Below are positions 1 to 12,797 of a DNA stretch of 64,000 bases, in pieces. Both the position numbers and the translations under genes were made by a program. The DNA is taken from the NCBI RefSeq assembly GCF_022965805.1, contig NW_027330829.1, forward strand, positions 1-64,000, read 5' to 3'. The number at the start of each line of letters is the position of its first letter. The stretch's first letter is position 1. The notes under the pieces were generated by a model that did not search any database, was not told where the DNA came from, and saw only the letters and a program-made list of their open reading frames with translations. The DNA is from Primulina eburnea (taxonomy: Eukaryota; Streptophyta; Magnoliopsida; Lamiales; Gesneriaceae).

Positions 1-286
1 TTTTAGGAGACAAGTAGTAGAAAAACACAATTTTGTGCCAAGTTTAGCCCATAAAGTCTTCCAAAAGTAACTCAAGAATTTAACATCGCGACCAGAAACA
101 ATAGTCCTAGGCATGCCATGCAACCTAACGACTTCTCTAAAGAACAAATCCGCAATGTTTGAAGCATCATCGGTTTTATGACAAGCTATAAAATGTGCCA
201 TCTTAGAGAATCTATCCACAACAACAAAAATAGAATCCCTCCCCTTCTTAGTCCTAGGCAACCCCAAAATAAAGTCCATAGAAATG

Positions 287-769
287 TCAATCCAAGTTCT
301 TTTTAAGAATAGCACGCAAAAGTGTTCCCAAAGTTCTATTGACAACTTCAGTTTGTCCATCCGTTTGAGGATGACAAGTAGTAGAAAACAACAATTTTGT
401 GCCAAGTTTAGCCCATAAAGTCTTCCAAAAGTAACTCAAGAATTTAACATCGCGACCAGAAACAATAGTCCTAGGCATGCCATGCAACCTAACGACTTCT
501 CTAAAGAACAAATCCGCAATGTTTGAAGCATCATCGGTTTTATGACAAGCTATAAAATGTGCCATCTTAGAGAATCTATCCACAACAACAAAAATAGAAT
601 CCCTCCCCTTCTTAGTCCTAGGCAACCCCAAAATAAAGTCCATAGAAATGTCAATCCAAGTTCTTTTTAAGAATAGCACGCAAAAGTGTTCCCAAAGTTC
701 TATTGACAACTTCAGTTTGTCCATCCGTTTGAGGATGACAAGTAGTAGAAAACAACAATTTTGTGCCAA
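287..769 (-). pseudogene. Integrase catalytic-core fragment, representative of every satellite unit
   Basis: This 160-codon open frame recurs every 364 bp. Its first ~38 residues are the frame-shifted reading of the neighbouring unit. From the W-I-D-I-S segment onward it reads as a Ty3/gypsy integrase core of the DD35E type. The first Asp (in SMDF) and the Glu (in DGQTE) are present, and their spacing is normal. The second acidic position, 36 residues before the Glu, is Gly (SGRD rather than SDRD), so this core could not catalyse strand transfer. The frame stops at TGA right after N-L-D, at the unit junction. There is no zinc-binding HHCC domain, chromodomain or start context. It is best treated as a satellite-borne pseudogene fragment rather than a gene. 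The same frame repeats, with small changes, in all later satellite segments. Confidence 0.9.
293..656 (-). repeat. Reference satellite monomer (364 bp)
   Basis: This is one complete unit counted from junction to junction. The junction base string CAAG (CTTG on the coding strand) is shared between the end of one unit (A-I-L-K-K-N-L) and the start of the next (W-I-D-I-S-M-D-F). This suggests that the founder repeat was closed through a 4-bp microhomology. Since 364 = 3x121+1, the integrase frame of one unit does not continue into the next. The codon for the second catalytic position is GGT (Gly), read from plus-strand ACC at 455-457. AvrII-type CCTAGG and SphI-type GCATGC sites recur once per unit and could serve as a ladder assay. 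Confidence 0.93.
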
Positions 770-3700
770 GTTTAGCCCATAAAGTCTTCCAAAAGTAACT
801 CAAGAATTTAACATCGCGACCAGAAACAATAGTCCTAGGCATGCCATGCAACCTAACGACTTCTCTAAAGAACAAATCCGCAATGTTTGAAGCATCATCG
901 GTTTTATGACAAGCTATAAAATGTGCCATCTTAGAGAATCTATCCACAACAACAAAAATAGAATCCCTCCCCTTCTTAGTCCTAGGCAACCCCAAAATAA
1001 AGTCCATAGAAATGTCAATCCAAGTTCTTTTTAAGAATAGCACGCAAAAGTGTTCCCAAAGTTCTATTGACAACTTCAGTTTGTCCATCCGTTTGAGGAT
1101 GACAAGTAGTAGAAAACAACAATTTTGTGCCAAGTTTAGCCCATAAAGTCTTCCAAAAGTAACTCAAGAATTTAACATCGCGACCAGAAACAATAGTCCT
1201 AGGCATGCCATGCAACCTAACGACTTCTCTAAAGAACAAATCCGCAATGTTTGAAGCATCATCGGTTTTATGACAAGCTATAAAATGTGCCATCTTAGAG
1301 AATCTATCCACAACAACAAAAATAGAATCCCTCCCCTTCTTAGTCCTAGGCAACCCCAAAATAAAGTCCATAGAAATGTCAATCCAAGTTCTTTTTAAGA
1401 ATAGCACGCAAAAGTGTTCCCAAAGTTCTATTGACAACTTCAGTTTGTCCATCCGTTTGAGGATGACAAGTAGTAGAAAACAACAATTTTGTGCCAAGTT
1501 TAGCCCATAAAGTCTTCCAAAAGTAACTCAAGAATTTAACATCGCGACCAGAAACAATAGTCCTAGGCATGCCATGCAACCTAACGACTTCTCTAAAGAA
1601 CAAATCCGCAATGTTTGAAGCATCATCGGTTTTATGACAAGCTATAAAATGTGCCATCTTAGAGAATCTATCCACAACAACAAAAATAGAATCCCTCCCC
1701 TTCTTAGTCCTAGGCAACCCCAAAATAAAGTCCATAGAAATGTCAATCCAAGTTCTTTTTAAGAATAGCACGCAAAAGTGTTCCCAAAGTTCTATTGACA
1801 ACTTCAGTTTGTCCATCCGTTTGAGGATGACAAGTAGTAGAAAACAACAATTTTGTGCCAAGTTTAGCCCATAAAGTCTTCCAAAAGTAACTCAAGAATT
1901 TAACATCGCGACCAGAAACAATAGTCCTAGGCATGCCATGCAACCTAACGACTTCTCTAAAGAACAAATCCGCAATGTTTGAAGCATCATCGGTTTTATG
2001 ACAAGCTATAAAATGTGCCATCTTAGAGAATCTATCCACAACAACAAAAATAGAATCCCTCCCCTTCTTAGTCCTAGGCAACCCCAAAATAAAGTCCATA
2101 GAAATGTCAATCCAAGTTCTTTTTAAGAATAGCACGCAAAAGTGTTCCCAAAGTTCTATTGACAACTTCAGTTTGTCCATCCGTTTGAGGATGACAAGTA
2201 GTAGAAAACAACAATTTTGTGCCAAGTTTAGCCCATAAAGTCTTCCAAAAGTAACTCAAGAATTTAACATCGCGACCAGAAACAATAGTCCTAGGCATGC
2301 CATGCAACCTAACGACTTCTCTAAAGAACAAATCCGCAATGTTTGAAGCATCATCGGTTTTATGACAAGCTATAAAATGTGCCATCTTAGAGAATCTATC
2401 CACAACAACAAAAATAGAATCCCTCCCCTTCTTAGTCCTAGGCAACCCCAAAATAAAGTCCATAGAAATGTCAATCCAAGTTCTTTTTAAGAATAGCACG
2501 CAAAAGTGTTCCCAAAGTTCTATTGACAACTTCAGTTTGTCCATCCGTTTGAGGATGACAAGTAGTAGAAAACAACAATTTTGTGCCAAGTTTAGCCCAT
2601 AAAGTCTTCCAAAAGTAACTCAAGAATTTAACATCGCGACCAGAAACAATAGTCCTAGGCATGCCATGCAACCTAACGACTTCTCTAAAGAACAAATCCG
2701 CAATGTTTGAAGCATCATCGGTTTTATGACAAGCTATAAAATGTGCCATCTTAGAGAATCTATCCACAACAACAAAAATAGAATCCCTCCCCTTCTTAGT
2801 CCTAGGCAACCCCAAAATAAAGTCCATAGAAATGTCAATCCAAGTTCTTTTTAAGAATAGCACGCAAAAGTGTTCCCAAAGTTCTATTGACAACTTCAGT
2901 TTGTCCATCCGTTTGAGGATGACAAGTAGTAGAAAACAACAATTTTGTGCCAAGTTTAGCCCATAAAGTCTTCCAAAAGTAACTCAAGAATTTAACATCG
3001 CGACCAGAAACAATAGTCCTAGGCATGCCATGCAACCTAACGACTTCTCTAAAGAACAAATCCGCAATGTTTGAAGCATCATCGGTTTTATGACAAGCTA
3101 TAAAATGTGCCATCTTAGAGAATCTATCCACAACAACAAAAATAGAATCCCTCCCCTTCTTAGTCCTAGGCAACCCCAAAATAAAGTCCATAGAAATGTC
3201 AATCCAAGTTCTTTTTAAGAATAGCACGCAAAAGTGTTCCCAAAGTTCTATTGACAACTTCAGTTTGTCCATCCGTTTGAGGATGACAAGTAGTAGAAAA
3301 CAACAATTTTGTGCCAAGTTTAGCCCATAAAGTCTTCCAAAAGTAACTCAAGAATTTAACATCGCGACCAGAAACAATAGTCCTAGGCATGCCATGCAAC
3401 CTAACGACTTCTCTAAAGAACAAATCCGCAATGTTTGAAGCATCATCGGTTTTATGACAAGCTATAAAATGTGCCATCTTAGAGAATCTATCCACAACAA
3501 CAAAAATAGAATCCCTCCCCTTCTTAGTCCTAGGCAACCCCAAAATAAAGTCCATAGAAATGTCAATCCAAGTTCTTTTTAAGAATAGCACGCAAAAGTG
3601 TTCCCAAAGTTCTATTGACAACTTCAGTTTGTCCATCCGTTTGAGGATGACAAGTAGTAGAAAACAACAATTTTGTGCCAAGTTTAGCCCATAAAGTCTT

Positions 3701-6700
3701 CCAAAAGTAACTCAAGAATTTAACATCGCGACCAGAAACAATAGTCCTAGGCATGCCATGCAACCTAACGACTTCTCTAAAGAACAAATCCGCAATGTTT
3801 GAAGCATCATCGGTTTTATGACAAGCTATAAAATGTGCCATCTTAGAGAATCTATCCACAACAACAAAAATAGAATCCCTCCCCTTCTTAGTCCTAGGCA
3901 ACCCCAAAATAAAGTCCATAGAAATGTCAATCCAAGTTCTTTTTAAGAATAGCACGCAAAAGTGTTCCCAAAGTTCTATTGACAACTTCAGTTTGTCCAT
4001 CCGTTTGAGGATGACAAGTAGTAGAAAACAACAATTTTGTGCCAAGTTTAGCCCATAAAGTCTTCCAAAAGTAACTCAAGAATTTAACATCGCGACCAGA
4101 AACAATAGTCCTAGGCATGCCATGCAACCTAACGACTTCTCTAAAGAACAAATCCGCAATGTTTGAAGCATCATCGGTTTTATGACAAGCTATAAAATGT
4201 GCCATCTTAGAGAATCTATCCACAACAACAAAAATAGAATCCCTCCCCTTCTTAGTCCTAGGCAACCCCAAAATAAAGTCCATAGAAATGTCAATCCAAG
4301 TTCTTTTTAAGAATAGCACGCAAAAGTGTTCCCAAAGTTCTATTGACAACTTCAGTTTGTCCATCCGTTTGAGGATGACAAGTAGTAGAAAACAACAATT
4401 TTGTGCCAAGTTTAGCCCATAAAGTCTTCCAAAAGTAACTCAAGAATTTAACATCGCGACCAGAAACAATAGTCCTAGGCATGCCATGCAACCTAACGAC
4501 TTCTCTAAAGAACAAATCCGCAATGTTTGAAGCATCATCGGTTTTATGACAAGCTATAAAATGTGCCATCTTAGAGAATCTATCCACAACAACAAAAATA
4601 GAATCCCTCCCCTTCTTAGTCCTAGGCAACCCCAAAATAAAGTCCATAGAAATGTCAATCCAAGTTCTTTTTAAGAATAGCACGCAAAAGTGTTCCCAAA
4701 GTTCTATTGACAACTTCAGTTTGTCCATCCGTTTGAGGATGACAAGTAGTAGAAAACAACAATTTTGTGCCAAGTTTAGCCCATAAAGTCTTCCAAAAGT
4801 AACTCAAGAATTTAACATCGCGACCAGAAACAATAGTCCTAGGCATGCCATGCAACCTAACGACTTCTCTAAAGAACAAATCCGCAATGTTTGAAGCATC
4901 ATCGGTTTTATGACAAGCTATAAAATGTGCCATCTTAGAGAATCTATCCACAACAACAAAAATAGAATCCCTCCCCTTCTTAGTCCTAGGCAACCCCAAA
5001 ATAAAGTCCATAGAAATGTCAATCCAAGTTCTTTTTAAGAATAGCACGCAAAAGTGTTCCCAAAGTTCTATTGACAACTTCAGTTTGTCCATCCGTTTGA
5101 GGATGACAAGTAGTAGAAAACAACAATTTTGTGCCAAGTTTAGCCCATAAAGTCTTCCAAAAGTAACTCAAGAATTTAACATCGCGACCAGAAACAATAG
5201 TCCTAGGCATGCCATGCAACCTAACGACTTCTCTAAAGAACAAATCCGCAATGTTTGAAGCATCATCGGTTTTATGACAAGCTATAAAATGTGCCATCTT
5301 AGAGAATCTATCCACAACAACAAAAATAGAATCCCTCCCCTTCTTAGTCCTAGGCAACCCCAAAATAAAGTCCATAGAAATGTCAATCCAAGTTCTTTTT
5401 AAGAATAGCACGCAAAAGTGTTCCCAAAGTTCTATTGACAACTTCAGTTTGTCCATCCGTTTGAGGATGACAAGTAGTAGAAAACAACAATTTTGTGCCA
5501 AGTTTAGCCCATAAAGTCTTCCAAAAGTAACTCAAGAATTTAACATCGCGACCAGAAACAATAGTCCTAGGCATGCCATGCAACCTAACGACTTCTCTAA
5601 AGAACAAATCCGCAATGTTTGAAGCATCATCGGTTTTATGACAAGCTATAAAATGTGCCATCTTAGAGAATCTATCCACAACAACAAAAATAGAATCCCT
5701 CCCCTTCTTAGTCCTAGGCAACCCCAAAATAAAGTCCATAGAAATGTCAATCCAAGTTCTTTTTAAGAATAGCACGCAAAAGTGTTCCCAAAGTTCTATT
5801 GACAACTTCAGTTTGTCCATCCGTTTGAGGATGACAAGTAGTAGAAAACAACAATTTTGTGCCAAGTTTAGCCCATAAAGTCTTCCAAAAGTAACTCAAG
5901 AATTTAACATCGCGACCAGAAACAATAGTCCTAGGCATGCCATGCAACCTAACGACTTCTCTAAAGAACAAATCCGCAATGTTTGAAGCATCATCGGTTT
6001 TATGACAAGCTATAAAATGTGCCATCTTAGAGAATCTATCCACAACAACAAAAATAGAATCCCTCCCCTTCTTAGTCCTAGGCAACCCCAAAATAAAGTC
6101 CATAGAAATGTCAATCCAAGTTCTTTTTAAGAATAGCACGCAAAAGTGTTCCCAAAGTTCTATTGACAACTTCAGTTTGTCCATCCGTTTGAGGATGACA
6201 AGTAGTAGAAAACAACAATTTTGTGCCAAGTTTAGCCCATAAAGTCTTCCAAAAGTAACTCAAGAATTTAACATCGCGACCAGAAACAATAGTCCTAGGC
6301 ATGCCATGCAACCTAACGACTTCTCTAAAGAACAAATCCGCAATGTTTGAAGCATCATCGGTTTTATGACAAGCTATAAAATGTGCCATCTTAGAGAATC
6401 TATCCACAACAACAAAAATAGAATCCCTCCCCTTCTTAGTCCTAGGCAACCCCAAAATAAAGTCCATAGAAATGTCAATCCAAGTTCTTTTTAAGAATAG
6501 CACGCAAAAGTGTTCCCAAAGTTCTATTGACAACTTCAGTTTGTCCATCCGTTTGAGGATGACAAGTAGTAGAAAACAACAATTTTGTGCCAAGTTTAGC
6601 CCATAAAGTCTTCCAAAAGTAACTCAAGAATTTAACATCGCGACCAGAAACAATAGTCCTAGGCATGCCATGCAACCTAACGACTTCTCTAAAGAACAAA

Positions 6701-9700
6701 TCCGCAATGTTTGAAGCATCATCGGTTTTATGACAAGCTATAAAATGTGCCATCTTAGAGAATCTATCCACAACAACAAAAATAGAATCCCTCCCCTTCT
6801 TAGTCCTAGGCAACCCCAAAATAAAGTCCATAGAAATGTCAATCCAAGTTCTTTTTAAGAATAGCACGCAAAAGTGTTCCCAAAGTTCTATTGACAACTT
6901 CAGTTTGTCCATCCGTTTGAGGATGACAAGTAGTAGAAAACAACAATTTTGTGCCAAGTTTAGCCCATAAAGTCTTCCAAAAGTAACTCAAGAATTTAAC
7001 ATCGCGACCAGAAACAATAGTCCTAGGCATGCCATGCAACCTAACGACTTCTCTAAAGAACAAATCCGCAATGTTTGAAGCATCATCGGTTTTATGACAA
7101 GCTATAAAATGTGCCATCTTAGAGAATCTATCCACAACAACAAAAATAGAATCCCTCCCCTTCTTAGTCCTAGGCAACCCCAAAATAAAGTCCATAGAAA
7201 TGTCAATCCAAGTTCTTTTTAAGAATAGCACGCAAAAGTGTTCCCAAAGTTCTATTGACAACTTCAGTTTGTCCATCCGTTTGAGGATGACAAGTAGTAG
7301 AAAACAACAATTTTGTGCCAAGTTTAGCCCATAAAGTCTTCCAAAAGTAACTCAAGAATTTAACATCGCGACCAGAAACAATAGTCCTAGGCATGCCATG
7401 CAACCTAACGACTTCTCTAAAGAACAAATCCGCAATGTTTGAAGCATCATCGGTTTTATGACAAGCTATAAAATGTGCCATCTTAGAGAATCTATCCACA
7501 ACAACAAAAATAGAATCCCTCCCCTTCTTAGTCCTAGGCAACCCCAAAATAAAGTCCATAGAAATGTCAATCCAAGTTCTTTTTAAGAATAGCACGCAAA
7601 AGTGTTCCCAAAGTTCTATTGACAACTTCAGTTTGTCCATCCGTTTGAGGATGACAAGTAGTAGAAAACAACAATTTTGTGCCAAGTTTAGCCCATAAAG
7701 TCTTCCAAAAGTAACTCAAGAATTTAACATCGCGACCAGAAACAATAGTCCTAGGCATGCCATGCAACCTAACGACTTCTCTAAAGAACAAATCCGCAAT
7801 GTTTGAAGCATCATCGGTTTTATGACAAGCTATAAAATGTGCCATCTTAGAGAATCTATCCACAACAACAAAAATAGAATCCCTCCCCTTCTTAGTCCTA
7901 GGCAACCCCAAAATAAAGTCCATAGAAATGTCAATCCAAGTTCTTTTTAAGAATAGCACGCAAAAGTGTTCCCAAAGTTCTATTGACAACTTCAGTTTGT
8001 CCATCCGTTTGAGGATGACAAGTAGTAGAAAACAACAATTTTGTGCCAAGTTTAGCCCATAAAGTCTTCCAAAAGTAACTCAAGAATTTAACATCGCGAC
8101 CAGAAACAATAGTCCTAGGCATGCCATGCAACCTAACGACTTCTCTAAAGAACAAATCCGCAATGTTTGAAGCATCATCGGTTTTATGACAAGCTATAAA
8201 ATGTGCCATCTTAGAGAATCTATCCACAACAACAAAAATAGAATCCCTCCCCTTCTTAGTCCTAGGCAACCCCAAAATAAAGTCCATAGAAATGTCAATC
8301 CAAGTTCTTTTTAAGAATAGCACGCAAAAGTGTTCCCAAAGTTCTATTGACAACTTCAGTTTGTCCATCCGTTTGAGGATGACAAGTAGTAGAAAACAAC
8401 AATTTTGTGCCAAGTTTAGCCCATAAAGTCTTCCAAAAGTAACTCAAGAATTTAACATCGCGACCAGAAACAATAGTCCTAGGCATGCCATGCAACCTAA
8501 CGACTTCTCTAAAGAACAAATCCGCAATGTTTGAAGCATCATCGGTTTTATGACAAGCTATAAAATGTGCCATCTTAGAGAATCTATCCACAACAACAAA
8601 AATAGAATCCCTCCCCTTCTTAGTCCTAGGCAACCCCAAAATAAAGTCCATAGAAATGTCAATCCAAGTTCTTTTTAAGAATAGCACGCAAAAGTGTTCC
8701 CAAAGTTCTATTGACAACTTCAGTTTGTCCATCCGTTTGAGGATGACAAGTAGTAGAAAACAACAATTTTGTGCCAAGTTTAGCCCATAAAGTCTTCCAA
8801 AAGTAACTCAAGAATTTAACATCGCGACCAGAAACAATAGTCCTAGGCATGCCATGCAACCTAACGACTTCTCTAAAGAACAAATCCGCAATGTTTGAAG
8901 CATCATCGGTTTTATGACAAGCTATAAAATGTGCCATCTTAGAGAATCTATCCACAACAACAAAAATAGAATCCCTCCCCTTCTTAGTCCTAGGCAACCC
9001 CAAAATAAAGTCCATAGAAATGTCAATCCAAGTTCTTTTTAAGAATAGCACGCAAAAGTGTTCCCAAAGTTCTATTGACAACTTCAGTTTGTCCATCCGT
9101 TTGAGGATGACAAGTAGTAGAAAACAACAATTTTGTGCCAAGTTTAGCCCATAAAGTCTTCCAAAAGTAACTCAAGAATTTAACATCGCGACCAGAAACA
9201 ATAGTCCTAGGCATGCCATGCAACCTAACGACTTCTCTAAAGAACAAATCCGCAATGTTTGAAGCATCATCGGTTTTATGACAAGCTATAAAATGTGCCA
9301 TCTTAGAGAATCTATCCACAACAACAAAAATAGAATCCCTCCCCTTCTTAGTCCTAGGCAACCCCAAAATAAAGTCCATAGAAATGTCAATCCAAGTTCT
9401 TTTTAAGAATAGCACGCAAAAGTGTTCCCAAAGTTCTATTGACAACTTCAGTTTGTCCATCCGTTTGAGGATGACAAGTAGTAGAAAACAACAATTTTGT
9501 GCCAAGTTTAGCCCATAAAGTCTTCCAAAAGTAACTCAAGAATTTAACATCGCGACCAGAAACAATAGTCCTAGGCATGCCATGCAACCTAACGACTTCT
9601 CTAAAGAACAAATCCGCAATGTTTGAAGCATCATCGGTTTTATGACAAGCTATAAAATGTGCCATCTTAGAGAATCTATCCACAACAACAAAAATAGAAT

Positions 9701-12700
9701 CCCTCCCCTTCTTAGTCCTAGGCAACCCCAAAATAAAGTCCATAGAAATGTCAATCCAAGTTCTTTTTAAGAATAGCACGCAAAAGTGTTCCCAAAGTTC
9801 TATTGACAACTTCAGTTTGTCCATCCGTTTGAGGATGACAAGTAGTAGAAAACAACAATTTTGTGCCAAGTTTAGCCCATAAAGTCTTCCAAAAGTAACT
9901 CAAGAATTTAACATCGCGACCAGAAACAATAGTCCTAGGCATGCCATGCAACCTAACGACTTCTCTAAAGAACAAATCCGCAATGTTTGAAGCATCATCG
10001 GTTTTATGACAAGCTATAAAATGTGCCATCTTAGAGAATCTATCCACAACAACAAAAATAGAATCCCTCCCCTTCTTAGTCCTAGGCAACCCCAAAATAA
10101 AGTCCATAGAAATGTCAATCCAAGTTCTTTTTAAGAATAGCACGCAAAAGTGTTCCCAAAGTTCTATTGACAACTTCAGTTTGTCCATCCGTTTGAGGAT
10201 GACAAGTAGTAGAAAACAACAATTTTGTGCCAAGTTTAGCCCATAAAGTCTTCCAAAAGTAACTCAAGAATTTAACATCGCGACCAGAAACAATAGTCCT
10301 AGGCATGCCATGCAACCTAACGACTTCTCTAAAGAACAAATCCGCAATGTTTGAAGCATCATCGGTTTTATGACAAGCTATAAAATGTGCCATCTTAGAG
10401 AATCTATCCACAACAACAAAAATAGAATCCCTCCCCTTCTTAGTCCTAGGCAACCCCAAAATAAAGTCCATAGAAATGTCAATCCAAGTTCTTTTTAAGA
10501 ATAGCACGCAAAAGTGTTCCCAAAGTTCTATTGACAACTTCAGTTTGTCCATCCGTTTGAGGATGACAAGTAGTAGAAAACAACAATTTTGTGCCAAGTT
10601 TAGCCCATAAAGTCTTCCAAAAGTAACTCAAGAATTTAACATCGCGACCAGAAACAATAGTCCTAGGCATGCCATGCAACCTAACGACTTCTCTAAAGAA
10701 CAAATCCGCAATGTTTGAAGCATCATCGGTTTTATGACAAGCTATAAAATGTGCCATCTTAGAGAATCTATCCACAACAACAAAAATAGAATCCCTCCCC
10801 TTCTTAGTCCTAGGCAACCCCAAAATAAAGTCCATAGAAATGTCAATCCAAGTTCTTTTTAAGAATAGCACGCAAAAGTGTTCCCAAAGTTCTATTGACA
10901 ACTTCAGTTTGTCCATCCGTTTGAGGATGACAAGTAGTAGAAAACAACAATTTTGTGCCAAGTTTAGCCCATAAAGTCTTCCAAAAGTAACTCAAGAATT
11001 TAACATCGCGACCAGAAACAATAGTCCTAGGCATGCCATGCAACCTAACGACTTCTCTAAAGAACAAATCCGCAATGTTTGAAGCATCATCGGTTTTATG
11101 ACAAGCTATAAAATGTGCCATCTTAGAGAATCTATCCACAACAACAAAAATAGAATCCCTCCCCTTCTTAGTCCTAGGCAACCCCAAAATAAAGTCCATA
11201 GAAATGTCAATCCAAGTTCTTTTTAAGAATAGCACGCAAAAGTGTTCCCAAAGTTCTATTGACAACTTCAGTTTGTCCATCCGTTTGAGGATGACAAGTA
11301 GTAGAAAACAACAATTTTGTGCCAAGTTTAGCCCATAAAGTCTTCCAAAAGTAACTCAAGAATTTAACATCGCGACCAGAAACAATAGTCCTAGGCATGC
11401 CATGCAACCTAACGACTTCTCTAAAGAACAAATCCGCAATGTTTGAAGCATCATCGGTTTTATGACAAGCTATAAAATGTGCCATCTTAGAGAATCTATC
11501 CACAACAACAAAAATAGAATCCCTCCCCTTCTTAGTCCTAGGCAACCCCAAAATAAAGTCCATAGAAATGTCAATCCAAGTTCTTTTTAAGAATAGCACG
11601 CAAAAGTGTTCCCAAAGTTCTATTGACAACTTCAGTTTGTCCATCCGTTTGAGGATGACAAGTAGTAGAAAACAACAATTTTGTGCCAAGTTTAGCCCAT
11701 AAAGTCTTCCAAAAGTAACTCAAGAATTTAACATCGCGACCAGAAACAATAGTCCTAGGCATGCCATGCAACCTAACGACTTCTCTAAAGAACAAATCCG
11801 CAATGTTTGAAGCATCATCGGTTTTATGACAAGCTATAAAATGTGCCATCTTAGAGAATCTATCCACAACAACAAAAATAGAATCCCTCCCCTTCTTAGT
11901 CCTAGGCAACCCCAAAATAAAGTCCATAGAAATGTCAATCCAAGTTCTTTTTAAGAATAGCACGCAAAAGTGTTCCCAAAGTTCTATTGACAACTTCAGT
12001 TTGTCCATCCGTTTGAGGATGACAAGTAGTAGAAAACAACAATTTTGTGCCAAGTTTAGCCCATAAAGTCTTCCAAAAGTAACTCAAGAATTTAACATCG
12101 CGACCAGAAACAATAGTCCTAGGCATGCCATGCAACCTAACGACTTCTCTAAAGAACAAATCCGCAATGTTTGAAGCATCATCGGTTTTATGACAAGCTA
12201 TAAAATGTGCCATCTTAGAGAATCTATCCACAACAACAAAAATAGAATCCCTCCCCTTCTTAGTCCTAGGCAACCCCAAAATAAAGTCCATAGAAATGTC
12301 AATCCAAGTTCTTTTTAAGAATAGCACGCAAAAGTGTTCCCAAAGTTCTATTGACAACTTCAGTTTGTCCATCCGTTTGAGGATGACAAGTAGTAGAAAA
12401 CAACAATTTTGTGCCAAGTTTAGCCCATAAAGTCTTCCAAAAGTAACTCAAGAATTTAACATCGCGACCAGAAACAATAGTCCTAGGCATGCCATGCAAC
12501 CTAACGACTTCTCTAAAGAACAAATCCGCAATGTTTGAAGCATCATCGGTTTTATGACAAGCTATAAAATGTGCCATCTTAGAGAATCTATCCACAACAA
12601 CAAAAATAGAATCCCTCCCCTTCTTAGTCCTAGGCAACCCCAAAATAAAGTCCATAGAAATGTCAATCCAAGTTCTTTTTAAGAATAGCACGCAAAAGTG

Positions 12701-12797
12701 TTCCCAAAGTTCTATTGACAACTTCAGTTTGTCCATCCGTTTGAGGATGACAAGTAGTAGAAAACAACAATTTTGTGCCAAGTTTAGCCCATAAAGT

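Larger units (their letters stand above)
1..12797 (-). repeat. Homogenised block of near-perfect satellite copies
   Basis: From the first complete unit (293) to 12797 I find no base difference between successive 364-bp units by eye. The conceptual translation is identical in 34 consecutive copies. The first deviation is C to A at 12798. The exceptions are the first ~40 bases of the window, which differ from the monomer by several small indels. Such uniformity means recent expansion or conversion, or an assembly built from a few reads. Confidence 0.85.

Noticed and set aside
287..12781. Thirty-four identical 160-codon frames as a gene family of small proteins
   Set aside because: They are the same satellite unit read again and again. 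The first ~38 residues are out-of-frame integrase sequence, and the start Met has no promoter context. The FLLLVIL stretch resembling a signal peptide is a by-product of the shifted frame.
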